NCBI RefSeq assembly: GCF_011752995.1
Contig: NZ_VWWL01000002.1
Location: 248,001 to 312,000, forward strand
Reading direction: 5' to 3'
Length of the DNA stretch: 64,000 bases
Source of the DNA: Burkholderia sp. Ax-1724
GTDB lineage: Bacteria; Pseudomonadota; Gammaproteobacteria; Burkholderiales; Burkholderiaceae
Part shown: positions 39,675-49,877 of the stretch, piece by piece
Position numbering within the stretch: position 1 is the first letter of the stretch
How the letters are laid out: every line of letters begins with the position of its first letter
Program-made: the position numbers and the translations under genes
Notes under the pieces: generated by a model
What the model was told of the DNA's origin: nothing
What the model saw: the letters and a program-made list of their open reading frames with translations, nothing else
The model's database searches: none

Positions 39675-41096
39675 TCAGATCGTGATCGTTCCGCTCGCAA
39701 GACCATAGATGCCGACGAGCGCGCCAAGGACTACGACGATAAAGATGATCCAGTCGGAAGTAATGAAGACGGCCTTGCTCTGCTCGCGCCTCGCCCAGAT
39801 ATAGAGCGCCGTTCCCGGCGCATACAGCACGGCGGACAGCAGAATGAATTTCAGCCCGCCCGCGTAAATCATGAAGACCGTATAGATCACGGCGATGGCC
39901 GCCATCACGAGGTCGCGTTTGCGCTCTTCGGGGCGCACGTCGTAGCCTTCGCCGCGATTCGAAATCATGAACCCGTACGCGGCCACGAACAGATAGGGAA
40001 TCAGCGACATCGCACTGGTGAGGTTGAGCATCAGCGCGAACGCATCCCGCGAGAAGTACGTGCTGATGACGAGAAGCTGCACCACGATGTTGGTCAGCCA
40101 CAGCGCGTTGGCCGGCACCTTGTTGGCATTCTCTTTCGCGAAAACGGCGGGCATGTCCTTGGTCTGTGCCGCCGTGAACAGCACTTCGGCGCAGATCAGC
40201 GACCAGGCAAGATAGGCGCCCAACACCGAAACCAGCAGGCCCACGCTCACGAAGATCGCACCCCAGTGCCCGACCACCGCTTCGAGCACCGCCGCCATCG
40301 AAGGCTGCCGCATGCCCGCGATGTCCGCGCGTTGCAGCACCGCGTACGGCAGCATCGTCACGAGCACCATCAGCGAAGTCACGACGATAAAGCCGAGGAT
40401 CGTGGCCTGCCCGACGTCGGAGCGCTTCTTCGCATAACGGGAATAAACGCTCGCCCCTTCGATCCCGATGAACACGAACACGGTAACGAGCATCGTCGCT
40501 CGCACCTGCTCGAAGATATTGCCGTCGAGCCCGCCGCCGTACAGGTTCGCCTGAAACAGATCCATCCTGAAGCCGAAGATCAGGATGACGATGAAAACGA
40601 GGATCGGAATGACCTTGGCGACCGTCACGATACTGTTGATAAAGGCGGCCTGCTGGACCCCTTTCAGGATCATGAAATGGAATAGCCAGATGCCGAGCGA
40701 TGCGACGACGATCGCCACCGCGGTATTGCCCTCGCCGAATACGGGAAAGAATGCGCCGAGCGTCGACTTGATCAGCACCCAGTAGGAGACGTTGCCGATA
40801 CAGCTACCGATCCAGTAGCCGAATGCCGAGAGAAAGCCGGGGTAGTCGCCAAAGCCGGCTTTCGCATAGGCAAACACGCCGGCGTCCAGTTCGGGCTTTC
40901 GTTCCGCGAGCGCCTGGAACACGCGCGCCAGCATATACATGCCGGTGCCGGCAATCAGCCAGGCAATGACGGCGCCGAGCGGCCCCGTGGCATTGGCGAA
41001 AGTCCGCGGCAGGGAAAAAATCCCGGCACCGACCATGCCGCCCACGACCATGGCGGTGAGCTGCATTCTCGACATTTTTTGGGGAGTGGACGCCAT
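39675..41096 (-). CDS. arcD: Arginine:ornithine antiporter / basic amino-acid antiporter, copy 1
   Basis: [71 protein letters not shown]. Confidence 0.92.
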   Translation of the reverse strand: MASTPQKMSRMQLTAMVVGGMVGAGIFSLPRTFANATGPLGAVIAWLIAGTGMYMLARVFQALAERKPELDAGVFAYAKAGFGDYPGFLSAFGYWIGSCIGNVSYWVLIKSTLGAFFPVFGEGNTAVAIVVASLGIWLFHFMILKGVQQAAFINSIVTVAKVIPILVFIVILIFGFRMDLFQANLYGGGLDGNIFEQVRATMLVTVFVFIGIEGASVYSRYAKKRSDVGQATILGFIVVTSLMVLVTMLPYAVLQRADIAGMRQPSMAAVLEAVVGHWGAIFVSVGLLVSVLGAYLAWSLICAEVLFTAAQTKDMPAVFAKENANKVPANALWLTNIVVQLLVISTYFSRDAFALMLNLTSAMSLIPYLFVAAYGFMISNRGEGYDVRPEERKRDLVMAAIAVIYTVFMIYAGGLKFILLSAVLYAPGTALYIWARREQSKAVFITSDWIIFIVVVLGALVGIYGLASGTITI

Positions 41097-41777
41097 TCGG
41101 ATTCCTTTTTAGTTACCTTTTTAACGAGGTTGGTAATCAGATTCGAACGAAACGTTTCTCTCAGCCAATCGCGGCCGGATCGGCAACTTTACTCAGCAAC
41201 CGCCACACGTGAAAAAGAATGGTCCGTCCGCTGGCTTTTGTCAATTGAGTGGCAGAGCGAATAAGGCTTCTGCTGTGCAATGTGAATAAATTATTGAGGC
41301 AATGCTTGATGCCGATGAGTGAATTGATAGCATTTTCGTGAATGCCTGTGCCATTGCCATCGATAAATCGTAATCGCGCTGCGGCTCAAGCGCGGGATCA
41401 TCGGCCTGATCGAAAAATCGAGTCAAATCAACTGCATAGATTGTTCCGAAGTATGGGATACGCGGCATGAGAATGGACGCCGGCCATGCATGCGTTGCGT
41501 CGCGCAACACTTCGCATTCAATGGCGGCCAGTGAATAAAACCCTAAAAATGTGAACTCGATTCACATCGATTTTTTACAGATATGCTCCGCGCACCAGGG
41601 AAAACACGAGCCACCCCGGAAATCAAATATCGATTGCAGTGCAATAAATACTGCCATCGCCCATTTGAAAATCGATGTCATTTTTTTGCTTCTATTTCAC
41701 AACCATGCTGTCCGGGCGACAATGTAATGATGCATATCGGGTACGCAGTGGATTTTCCGGCTATTGCACTGCCCGAT

Positions 41778-43103
41778 TTACGTCCCGGATAATTTTCTCA
41801 ACGTCAGTCTCGCTTCGAGACCACCGCCGACGCGGTTATGCAATGTGAGCGTCGCATCCATGGCGAGCGCAAGTTGCCGGGCAATGGCAAGACCGAGCCC
41901 CGTGCCGCCCGTTTGACGATTGCGCGACCCCTCAAGCCGGTAGAACGGCTCGAACACGGTCTCCAGCGATTCAGGCGGAATGCCCGGGCCGCGATCGAGC
42001 ACCGAGACGGTTGCCTCGCCGTTGTGCAAAGCGCCGATGTCGATCTGCGCCGCGCCGCTGAACTTCAGCGCGTTATCGACCAGATTGCCGACGATGCGGC
42101 GCAATGCCTGCGGACGCAATGTCAGCGACTGGCCGAAGCTGCCCTGCAAGGACACGTCCTGACCGGCATCGACGTAATCGCAAACGAGGCTGTCGAACAG
42201 CGCATCGGGATCGATACGACGCGGCACTTCGCTCGTGCCGTGCATCGTGCGCGCATAGGTGACGCCCTCCTTCACCAGCGCTTCCATCTCCTGCAGATCC
42301 TGGCGCAGCTTGCCCGCTTCCGCTTCGTTCTCCATCACGTCGAGGCGCAGACGCATGCGCGTGATCGGCGTTTGCAGATCGTGTGAGATCGCCGCGAGAA
42401 TCTGCATGCGCTCGGTCATATAGGTTGCGATTCGATCCTGCATCGCATTGAACGCGCGCGCGGCGCGTGCCACTTCCGAAGGCCCTTCTTCGGGTAGACG
42501 CTCGGCCTTCAGATCGGGGCCGAGCGTATCGGCCGCCACGGCAAGCTGATGCAGCGGACGCGTCGCGAGCCGCACCGCGAGCCAGCAGCACGCGGCAAGC
42601 ACGATCAGCTGCAATATCAGTACGAGCGGCAACCAGCGCGACAGCGGCGCACCGGACATCGGCCGCAGATCGATGGTGAGCGGCATACCGTCGCTCAGCC
42701 GCAGATGAACCTGTAAACGCTCGCGGTCACCCGGCACCGCATTCACGCTCAGCGGATAACGCTTGCCGATGCCGTCGCCGATCGACTGCGCGACGCGCGC
42801 CGACAGGCTCGCATCGACCGGCACGCCGGGCACGCCCGGCCCCAGCATGAACTCGTAGCTGCGCCGCGCGAGACGCGGCAGCCACTGCGCGCGCTCGCCG
42901 GGCGGCAGATGATCGAGCAGCGCGACCGAGCTCGCGACCTCGCGCTCGATGTAGCCCATCATCACATTGGTCATCGTCTGGTCGCGTTCGGTCATCGTGA
43001 GCCAGAACGACATCGTCTGTGCGAGCGCGAGACCGACGAACAGGATCAGCGCCAGCCGCGCGAACAGCGTACGCGGACCGTGCAGCCACGCTGGCCTGCT
43101 CAT
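41778..43103 (-). CDS. Sensor histidine kinase
   Basis: HAMP-like region, [22 protein letters not shown]-box, [32 protein letters not shown]. Confidence 0.95.
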   Translation of the reverse strand: MSRPAWLHGPRTLFARLALILFVGLALAQTMSFWLTMTERDQTMTNVMMGYIEREVASSVALLDHLPPGERAQWLPRLARRSYEFMLGPGVPGVPVDASLSARVAQSIGDGIGKRYPLSVNAVPGDRERLQVHLRLSDGMPLTIDLRPMSGAPLSRWLPLVLILQLIVLAACCWLAVRLATRPLHQLAVAADTLGPDLKAERLPEEGPSEVARAARAFNAMQDRIATYMTERMQILAAISHDLQTPITRMRLRLDVMENEAEAGKLRQDLQEMEALVKEGVTYARTMHGTSEVPRRIDPDALFDSLVCDYVDAGQDVSLQGSFGQSLTLRPQALRRIVGNLVDNALKFSGAAQIDIGALHNGEATVSVLDRGPGIPPESLETVFEPFYRLEGSRNRQTGGTGLGLAIARQLALAMDATLTLHNRVGGGLEARLTLRKLSGT

Positions 43104-43840
43104 TGCGGATCTCCGATCGCGGTTACCGCCGCCGAAAACACGTAGCCTTCGCTGCGCAGCGTCTTGATGTAACGCGGCTCGCGTGCGCCATCGCGCAGCC
43201 GTTGACGCAGACGGCTCACCATCAGATCGATCGAGCGGTCGAATGCATCGGCCTGGCGCCCCTGAGTGAGGTTCAGCAACTGGTCGCGCGTGAGCACGCG
43301 CTGCGGATGATCGAGAAACACGCGCAGCAGACGGTACTCGGCGCCGCTCAACGCGACCATCGTGCCTTCCGCGTCGAGCAGATGGCGCGCGGTCGTATCG
43401 AGCCGCCAGTCGCCAAAGCACAGCATCGGCGCCGATTCGGTCACTTCCATGCCGGGCGGCAGCATGCGCGTTCGGCGCAGTACCGAGCGAATCCGCGCGA
43501 GCAGTTCGCGCGCGGCGAACGGCTTGGACAGGTAATCGTCGGCGCCCATTTCAAGGCCGACGATGCGGTCGGCTTCCTCGTTGCGCGCGGTCAGCATCAG
43601 CACGGGCACCGCGCTGAACTTGCCGGCGCGCAACTCGCGGCACAGCACGAGGCCGTCTTCACCGGGCATCATCAGATCGAGCACGATCAGATCGGGCGCG
43701 CCGTTATCGAGCGCGGCGCGCATCTGCCGGCCGTTGGCCGCGAGCGAGACGCGCATGCCGTTTTTCTCGAGGTAGCCGGCGAGCAGTTCGCGGATGCCGC
43801 GGTCGTCGTCGACGATCAGTACGTGGTCGGGATTTTCCAT
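43100..43840 (-). CDS. OmpR-family response regulator
   Basis: [70 protein letters not shown]. Confidence 0.95.
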   Translation of the reverse strand: MENPDHVLIVDDDRGIRELLAGYLEKNGMRVSLAANGRQMRAALDNGAPDLIVLDLMMPGEDGLVLCRELRAGKFSAVPVLMLTARNEEADRIVGLEMGADDYLSKPFAARELLARIRSVLRRTRMLPPGMEVTESAPMLCFGDWRLDTTARHLLDAEGTMVALSGAEYRLLRVFLDHPQRVLTRDQLLNLTQGRQADAFDRSIDLMVSRLRQRLRDGAREPRYIKTLRSEGYVFSAAVTAIGDPQ

Positions 43841-43847
43841 CGCGAGA

Positions 43848-43970
43848 TTATCTCTTGCGGCGCTTGAGCTGCACACCGTTCGCCTGAATGAACGAGCACC
43901 TGAACGGATGTGCGAGTTCGGCCGCAAGGCCGCCGGCGACGAACACCGCGATGGCAACGAAGCGTTTCAC
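43848..43970 (-). CDS. Possible ~40-aa exported/membrane microprotein coupled to the GFA gene
   Basis: GTG start overlapping the upstream stop (GTGA); MKRFVAIAVFVAGGLAAELAHPFRCSFIQANGVQLKRRKR. Confidence 0.45.
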   Translation of the reverse strand: MKRFVAIAVFVAGGLAAELAHPFRCSFIQANGVQLKRRKR

Positions 43971-44338
43971 GCGCCCTCCAGCACGGAAAGGCTCGCGCCA
44001 TCCGCAACGCTGGCTTCGAGCGCATAGGGATCGACACCGTCGAGGCAGCCGATATTGACGCGCCACAGTTTCGGGTCTTTACGCGTCTGATGAAACGGAT
44101 AGATACCGCAATGCTTGCAGAAATAGTGCCTCGCGACCTTCGTGTTGAACTGGTAAAGCGTGAGCGACTCTTCGCCGCTCAGAATCTTCAGTTCGCCGGC
44201 GGGAAAGAGTGGCGTCATCAGCGCGCCCTTGCGGCGGCACAGGCTGCAATTGCAGCGGCCAGCCGGAACGATCGGGGTACGGACTTCGAATTTGACGGCC
44301 CCGCAATGGCAGGATCCTTGCAACAGCTCGGTGCTCAT
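43967..44338 (-). CDS. GFA/CENP-V family (glutathione-dependent formaldehyde-activating-like) zinc protein
   Basis: GSCHCGAVKFEVRTP, CNCSLCRRKGALM, HYFCKHCGIYPFHQ. Confidence 0.92.
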   Translation of the reverse strand: MSTELLQGSCHCGAVKFEVRTPIVPAGRCNCSLCRRKGALMTPLFPAGELKILSGEESLTLYQFNTKVARHYFCKHCGIYPFHQTRKDPKLWRVNIGCLDGVDPYALEASVADGASLSVLEGA

Positions 44339-44770
44339 GGTGTTCTCCGTGATCGGGCGATGTTGGCGTTATAGCCTGACCCGTCGGTCGAATTATGTCG
44401 TAATGTATCTGCGCACTCAGCCGATACATAACATTGCAATAAACCTTGCCGATTGCGGCGGACTCCGCGTTTGACCTCGCCTCGCAGCGGTACCCGGCGA
44501 GCACGAATGAATGACGGATCGCGCTGGCGGATTCGATCGATCTCGCAAGACACGATCGTTACGCACGGGCATGTGAACAATTATCACAATAGCGCTATTG
44601 GGCGTAATGCCAGTGAATCAAAACGAATACGCTTGACTTTTAAGCATCGCCCACTTTCAATACGGATGTTGCAGTGCGGCGGCTCGCATTTAAAACACGC
44701 TGCATGCCGTTGAAAAGTTCACAAGTTTAGCCAGCAATTCCTTCGCCCGCCGGACATTCGGCGCCAGCTC

Positions 44771-45847
44771 GTGAAATGGAGCACTCCTCAACAAGGAGTC
44801 GTCTTGGCTGCAACGAAAGCTCGATCAACTCATCGCGCACCCGCTCGCATCGACCTCGCATTGCAAGGCGGCGGCTCGCACGGTGCTTTTACATGGGGCG
44901 TCCTCGACCGTCTGCTCGAAGAACCCTGGCTACAGATCGAAGGTATCTCGGGCACGTCGGCCGGCGCAATGAATGCCGCCGTGCTCGTGAGCGGTTATCA
45001 ACTCGATGGCGCGGCTGGCGCACGCGCCACGCTCGAAGCGTTCTGGCGACGCGTGTCCGAGGCGGCAGTCTTCAGTCCATTTCGCCGCAGCCCGTTCGAC
45101 GTGCTGATGGGCCGCTGGACGCTCGATTATTCGCCGCTTTTCATTGCGATGGATCTCGCGGCCCGCATGTTCTCGCCATACGACATGAATCCGCGCGGCG
45201 TCCATCCGCTGCAGAAGATTCTCGAAGAATCGATTGACTTCGCCCATCTGCGCGACGCACCGATCAAGCTCTTCATCACCGCGACGCGTGTGCGCACCGG
45301 TCAGGCACGCGTGTTCCGCAACGCCGACCTGTCGCCGGACGTGCTGCTCGCCTCAGGCTGTCTGCCGACGCTGTTCCAGGCGGTGCGGATCGATGGCGAG
45401 GACTACTGGGACGGCGGCTACGCGGGCAATCCGACGATCACGCCGCTGGTGCGCGAATGCACGTCGAGCGACACGCTGCTGATTCAGGTGAATCCCATCG
45501 AGCGCGATGAAACGCCGCGCACCGCGCGCGAGATCATCAGCCGCCTGAACGAAGTCGCGTTCAACGCACCGCTCATGAAGGAGCTGCGCATGATCGCGCT
45601 GCTGCGCCGCGCGGCGGACGCCGGCAGCGACGAAGGCCGCCACTGGGCGAAGATGCGCATTCACCGCATCTCGAGCGACGTGATGACGGAACTCGGCTAC
45701 TCGTCGAAGCTGAACGCCGAGTGGAGTTTCCTGACGATGCTGCGCGACGAAGGACGGCTTGCCGCGCAAGCGTTCCTCGACGAGCACGGCGACTCGATCG
45801 GCGTGCGCTCTTCACTTGATCTCGACGCGTTGCTCGACGGAGTCTGA
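44771..45847 (+). CDS. Patatin-like phospholipase family protein
   Basis: IDLALQGGGSHGAFTWGVLDRLLE..GISGTSAGAMNA (GxSxG)..DGGYAGNP. Confidence 0.93.
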   Translation: MKWSTPQQGVVLAATKARSTHRAPARIDLALQGGGSHGAFTWGVLDRLLEEPWLQIEGISGTSAGAMNAAVLVSGYQLDGAAGARATLEAFWRRVSEAAVFSPFRRSPFDVLMGRWTLDYSPLFIAMDLAARMFSPYDMNPRGVHPLQKILEESIDFAHLRDAPIKLFITATRVRTGQARVFRNADLSPDVLLASGCLPTLFQAVRIDGEDYWDGGYAGNPTITPLVRECTSSDTLLIQVNPIERDETPRTAREIISRLNEVAFNAPLMKELRMIALLRRAADAGSDEGRHWAKMRIHRISSDVMTELGYSSKLNAEWSFLTMLRDEGRLAAQAFLDEHGDSIGVRSSLDLDALLDGV

Positions 45848-45849
45848 CC

Positions 45850-47349
45850 ATGGACGTCACTACCCTGTCACCGCTCGCGGTGGGTCTCGGACTGTTCGGC
45901 ATGCTCGCCAGTCTCGCGCTGCTGATCGGCTTTGCGTATCGCGGCTGGACCGTGTTGCTGCTCGCGCCGTTCGCCGCGATGCTGGCCGCCGCCATTTCGG
46001 GCGAGCCGATTCTCGCGCATTGGACACAAACCTTCATGATCAGCGCCGCGCGGTTTCTCGCGCAGTTTTTCCCGCTGTTCCTGCTCGGCGCGCTGTTCGG
46101 CAAGCTCATGGAAGACAGCGGCTCGGTGAAGGCGATTGCGAGCTACATGACGGACAAACTCGGCGCGCATCGGGCGATTCTCGCCGTCGTGATGGGCGGC
46201 GCGCTCGTCACGTATGGGGGCGTGAGTCTCTTCGTCGCCTTCTTCGTGATCGCACCGATGGCGACCGCCCTCTTCCAGGCCGCCAATATTCCGCGCCGTC
46301 TGATGCCAGCCGCGATCGCGCTCGGCACGTCGACCTTCACGATGTCCGCGCTGCCCGGCACGCCTGCGATCCAGAACGCGATCCCGATGCCGTTCTTCGG
46401 CACGACGCCGTTTTCGGCGCCGGGGCTCGGCATTATCGCGAGTATCGTGATGGCAGGCTTCGGGCTCTGGTGGCTGTCTTTGCAACAGTCGCGCGCGAGA
46501 GCGGCCAACGAAGGCTTCGATGGTTCGAACGCGGCGGCTGCGCCCACCGCGAAGCCCGCGGCCGATTCGAGCCTCGTGCGCGAGCGCGCGACCGTATCGC
46601 AAAGCTTCGATCCCGGCGAAATCGGCCACGGACACGTCAGCGAAGATCAGCCGTCGTTTGGTGTCGCGATCACGCCGCTCGTGCTCGTCGTACTCACGAA
46701 CTTCGTGATGAACGTGATCGTGTTGCCGCGTCTCGACGCCGACTATCTCGCGGACGCCCGCTGGGGCGAAACCTCACTTGCGGCCGTCGGTGGCGTGTGG
46801 GGCGTATGCGTCGCGCTCACCGTTGCGATCGTCGCGCTCATTCTGCTCAATCGCCGTCGCTTGCCCGCTTTGCGCGAGACCATCGACGCGGGCGCGAATG
46901 CGTCAGTGCTGCCGGTCTTGAGCGTCGGCAGTCTGGTCGGCTACGGTGCGGTGATCGCCGCACTGCCCGCGTTCGCGCTCGTGCGCGAATGGGTGCTCGG
47001 CATCGGCGGTGGTCCGCTCGTCTCGCTTGCCGTTGCAACGAATCTGCTGGCGGCGCTAACGGGCTCGGCATCGGGCGGCCTGACCATCGCACTCGATGCG
47101 CTCGGCAGCACCTATCTGCAACTGGCCGGTCAGTACGGCATCGACCCTGCACTGCTGCATCGGGTCGCGGTGATTTCGTCGGGAACGCTCGATAGTCTGC
47201 CGCACAACGGCGCAGTGGTAACGCTGCTTGCCGTGTGCGGCTCGACACATCGCGAAAGCTATCGCGACATCGTCATCGTCGGGATTCTGGGCGCGCTGCT
47301 CGCGCTCGTCGTGGTGATCGTGCTCGGAACGCTGGTTGGATCGTTCTAG
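45850..47349 (+). CDS. GntP family permease
   Basis: FPLFLLGALFGKLMEDSGSVKAIASYM..GGVSLFVAFFVIAPMATALFQAANIPRRLMPAAIALGTSTFTMSALPGTPAIQNAIP. Confidence 0.9.
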   Translation: MDVTTLSPLAVGLGLFGMLASLALLIGFAYRGWTVLLLAPFAAMLAAAISGEPILAHWTQTFMISAARFLAQFFPLFLLGALFGKLMEDSGSVKAIASYMTDKLGAHRAILAVVMGGALVTYGGVSLFVAFFVIAPMATALFQAANIPRRLMPAAIALGTSTFTMSALPGTPAIQNAIPMPFFGTTPFSAPGLGIIASIVMAGFGLWWLSLQQSRARAANEGFDGSNAAAAPTAKPAADSSLVRERATVSQSFDPGEIGHGHVSEDQPSFGVAITPLVLVVLTNFVMNVIVLPRLDADYLADARWGETSLAAVGGVWGVCVALTVAIVALILLNRRRLPALRETIDAGANASVLPVLSVGSLVGYGAVIAALPAFALVREWVLGIGGGPLVSLAVATNLLAALTGSASGGLTIALDALGSTYLQLAGQYGIDPALLHRVAVISSGTLDSLPHNGAVVTLLAVCGSTHRESYRDIVIVGILGALLALVVVIVLGTLVGSF

Positions 47350-47428
47350 AGAGAGGGGCGGCGCTCGCGCAGGTCGCGGGTTATCGATCGTCAGCGCCGC
47401 ATCGCTGATGGCTCACGCGGGGCGGATG

Positions 47429-48844
47429 TCAGGCCGCGGCAGCCCGGGCCGCATTCATCCGGCCAAAAACGAACTGACCGAGATACCAGACCAGTTCGGT
47501 ATTCGCGAAGATCGCCTCTTCCGTCACCGTCGACGGTTCCAGCTTCATACGACGCAGCATCAGCTTGCCCTCGCGCGACATCGTCCACGCGTGCATCAGT
47601 TCCTTGCGCGTCTTTGCGTCGGCGGCACTGAAGTGGTCGCGGCCTTGGCGCGAATCTTCGTTCATGCGCGTGCGCACTTCCTCTTCGCGCGTGGCGATGC
47701 TGTGCGCCACCGACTTCCTCGCCACGGTTCTGGCTTCCTGCTCCTGCGTCTCATCGGCAAGCAGTCTGGCCTGGACGTCGACCATCGTTCGCTCGGCGTC
47801 GGACATCTTCCAGTTGTCGCGCAGCGCGCGCATCAGATAGCCCGCCGGACTCTTCTTGACCTGGCCGCGTTTGATTCTGAAGCGCGTGTATTCGACCGCC
47901 TGCTGAATGCGCTCATCGGTCCACACGTCGCGATTCTCGGAAATCTCGGTGAACTGCTTGGTCGATAGCCCGAATTCGTCGGTGAGAATCTTGTACAGAT
48001 GACTCGCATCGGCAAGGCTCGCGAGCACGGCATCGGCCGTGTCCTTGCGCTTGAGCAGGAAGCGGATGCGATCGATTTTCTTCGAGGTTGTCGACGCCGT
48101 CCGCGTCTCGTACGAAAGTTCGACGTCCGATACATCGTTGATCTCACGGACCGCCGGCTCGAGCCAGTCGCGCTTGAAGTACTTGAAGATAGCCGCGTTC
48201 GCGCCCATTTTGCCGGGCCAATTGCGCATCTCTTCGAGCTGAATCCAGTCCGTACGCCCCGCGGGCACGTACGGCAAAACTTTGTCGTAGATCGCGCGCG
48301 CGAGGCTGCGCGTGAACGCGGTCGAAATACGCAGACTCAGCCAGTGCGATTTCTGCGGATCGCGGATGTGAGGCACGAGCCGCGGATGGACGTCGAAACG
48401 CATTCGCCCGCGATGAAAACCGACCATGCCGATAAGTTGAACCTGGACCCAGAGATCGTCCTCGTTCGGATCGCGGTCCGCCGGCGTATTCGTCACGCGG
48501 ACTTTCGCGTTCTGCGCTTCGTCGGCAATCGTGCGTAAATGCTTGAGATTGCGGCTGTCGTAACGCATCAGCCACTTGAAATAGTTAAGCTCGATGTCGT
48601 ACTGATCGCGCTCCTCGGGCTCCTGCGCGACGATGAAATACGCAGCGTCGAGAAAGCGCCGCGCGGGTAGCCCCATATTGACGATTTCGGTGAAGAAGTC
48701 GTTGCGCTGATAGCCGATCTCCCGATTGGCTTCGTTGATGCGCAACCCCTGGTCGAACATGTCTTCGAACAGCGCGAGTGCCATCTGGCGTGAGGTGGCC
48801 TTCGACTTGCCCCCTTCCGGATTGTCCGCCGTCATGTTCTTCAT
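47429..48844 (-). CDS. Replication initiator protein (plasmid/chromid Rep, Rep_3/RepB-like)
   Basis: AAYFIVAQEPEERDQYDIELNYFKWLMRYDSRNLKHLRTIADEAQNAKVRVTN..HWLSLRISTAFTRSLARAIYDKVLPYVPAGRTDWIQLEEMRNWPGKMG; adjacent iterons and parAB. Confidence 0.85.
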   Translation of the reverse strand: MKNMTADNPEGGKSKATSRQMALALFEDMFDQGLRINEANREIGYQRNDFFTEIVNMGLPARRFLDAAYFIVAQEPEERDQYDIELNYFKWLMRYDSRNLKHLRTIADEAQNAKVRVTNTPADRDPNEDDLWVQVQLIGMVGFHRGRMRFDVHPRLVPHIRDPQKSHWLSLRISTAFTRSLARAIYDKVLPYVPAGRTDWIQLEEMRNWPGKMGANAAIFKYFKRDWLEPAVREINDVSDVELSYETRTASTTSKKIDRIRFLLKRKDTADAVLASLADASHLYKILTDEFGLSTKQFTEISENRDVWTDERIQQAVEYTRFRIKRGQVKKSPAGYLMRALRDNWKMSDAERTMVDVQARLLADETQEQEARTVARKSVAHSIATREEEVRTRMNEDSRQGRDHFSAADAKTRKELMHAWTMSREGKLMLRRMKLEPSTVTEEAIFANTELVWYLGQFVFGRMNAARAAAA

Positions 48845-48891
48845 CCACTTTTTTCGCTTCCGGGACTCTAGCACGTGGTGGTGAGCTGTCA

Positions 48892-49201
48892 ACACACAGA
48901 ACCTCACCATCAGGGCGTGGCCTCGCGGCAAGGAAGTTCGTGCTGCGGATGAGCACACAGAATCTCACCCGAGACACAACCAACCTCACCGACGGAGCGG
49001 CTCATTGTGGAGCCAGGCCTTGTATGACAGCACTTCTGGCCGATTCCGATGGCTTTGCACAACCCACCTCACCTTTGCAGTGGCAAGCGTCTGTCATGCA
49101 CACCGGGCCTCACCTTGATGGGGAAAGAGCCTCACCTTCCTGCACAACAGGCCGCACCTTTACGCACATTCCACCTCACCTTTGGCACAACCCACCTCAC
49201 C
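48892..49201 (-). repeat. Iteron cluster 1: 8-9 copies of GCACAANNNACCTCACC (minus orientation)
   Basis: Copies at 48892, 48953, 48974, 49057, 49098, (49120 degenerate), 49142, 49164, 49185; e.g. GCACAACCCACCTCACC at 49057 and 49185. Confidence 0.9.
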
Positions 49202-49333
49202 TTTCTGAAGTTAAGTAGTTGAATTAACTGGACATTGAAACTTCCTGTTGGTTTGTTGGTTCGTTCTTGTTTTAAAAACAACCCACCAACTGCGATTTGC
49301 AAAGCTGAAAAGAGAAATGACGCAATGCAGCAA
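49202..49333. other. AT-richer central spacer between the two iteron clusters (candidate DNA-unwinding element)
   Basis: Iteron-free, lower GC, with imperfect inverted repeat GTTGGTTTGTT..AACAACCCACCAAC. Confidence 0.45.
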
Positions 49334-49698
49334 GGTGAGGTTGATTGTGCGCGTCTGGAAAGCGCAATCTCGATTTTGGGTGATGGTGAGGTTTGTTGTG
49401 CTGCTGGGTGAGATTGAAATACCCTGGTTTGGTTATGGATCGGCTCCTTAGCCGTTGAGTTCAGGGCCATGTAGGTGAGGTTGATTGTGCGTAGGGGCTT
49501 TCGAAGCGATTCTGATCCCGTATGGTCGCGTTTCGCCCGGCAATTTCGAGGAAAGGTGAGGTCAGTTGTGCTGTAAAGGGTTCGTCAGTGAGACGCGAAA
49601 ATGAGAAAATGCACAAATGACCTCACCAGACGCCAATTTTTTAGGCACGCTGAGACTTGCTCCGGGGATTTTTCGGATAAAGGTGAGGTCATTTGTGC
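49334..49698 (+). repeat. Iteron cluster 2: five plus copies of GGTGAGGTNNNTTGTGC and one inverted copy
   Basis: Plus copies at 49334, 49385, 49474, 49555, 49682; inverted copy 49611-49627; degenerate GGTGAGATTGAAA at 49407. Confidence 0.9.
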
Positions 49699-49837
49699 CT
49701 CGCCGAGGTCGCTCAAATAGTCGTGTTTAGCGAGCAAGAGCGCGATCGCCTCCGAAATTGGGCTCTGAAGTGTGTCGAAGTGCGAAAAATCTGCATAAAA
49801 ACAGTAATTTAAAAAGCTATTTTCAAGCATTTCCTGT

Positions 49838-49877
49838 ATTCTGAGGTTTCTAGAATTTTATGGGAAAACCTCAGAAT
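49838..49877. promoter_or_regulatory. Perfect 12-bp inverted repeat spanning the parA translation start
   Basis: ATTCTGAGGTTT-N16-AAACCTCAGAAT; right arm overlaps the ATG at 49876. Confidence 0.75.

Noticed and set aside
48892-49698. CRISPR array interpretation of the repeats
   Set aside because: Repeats are 17 bp, irregularly spaced, in both orientations, and sit between rep and parA; no cas genes.
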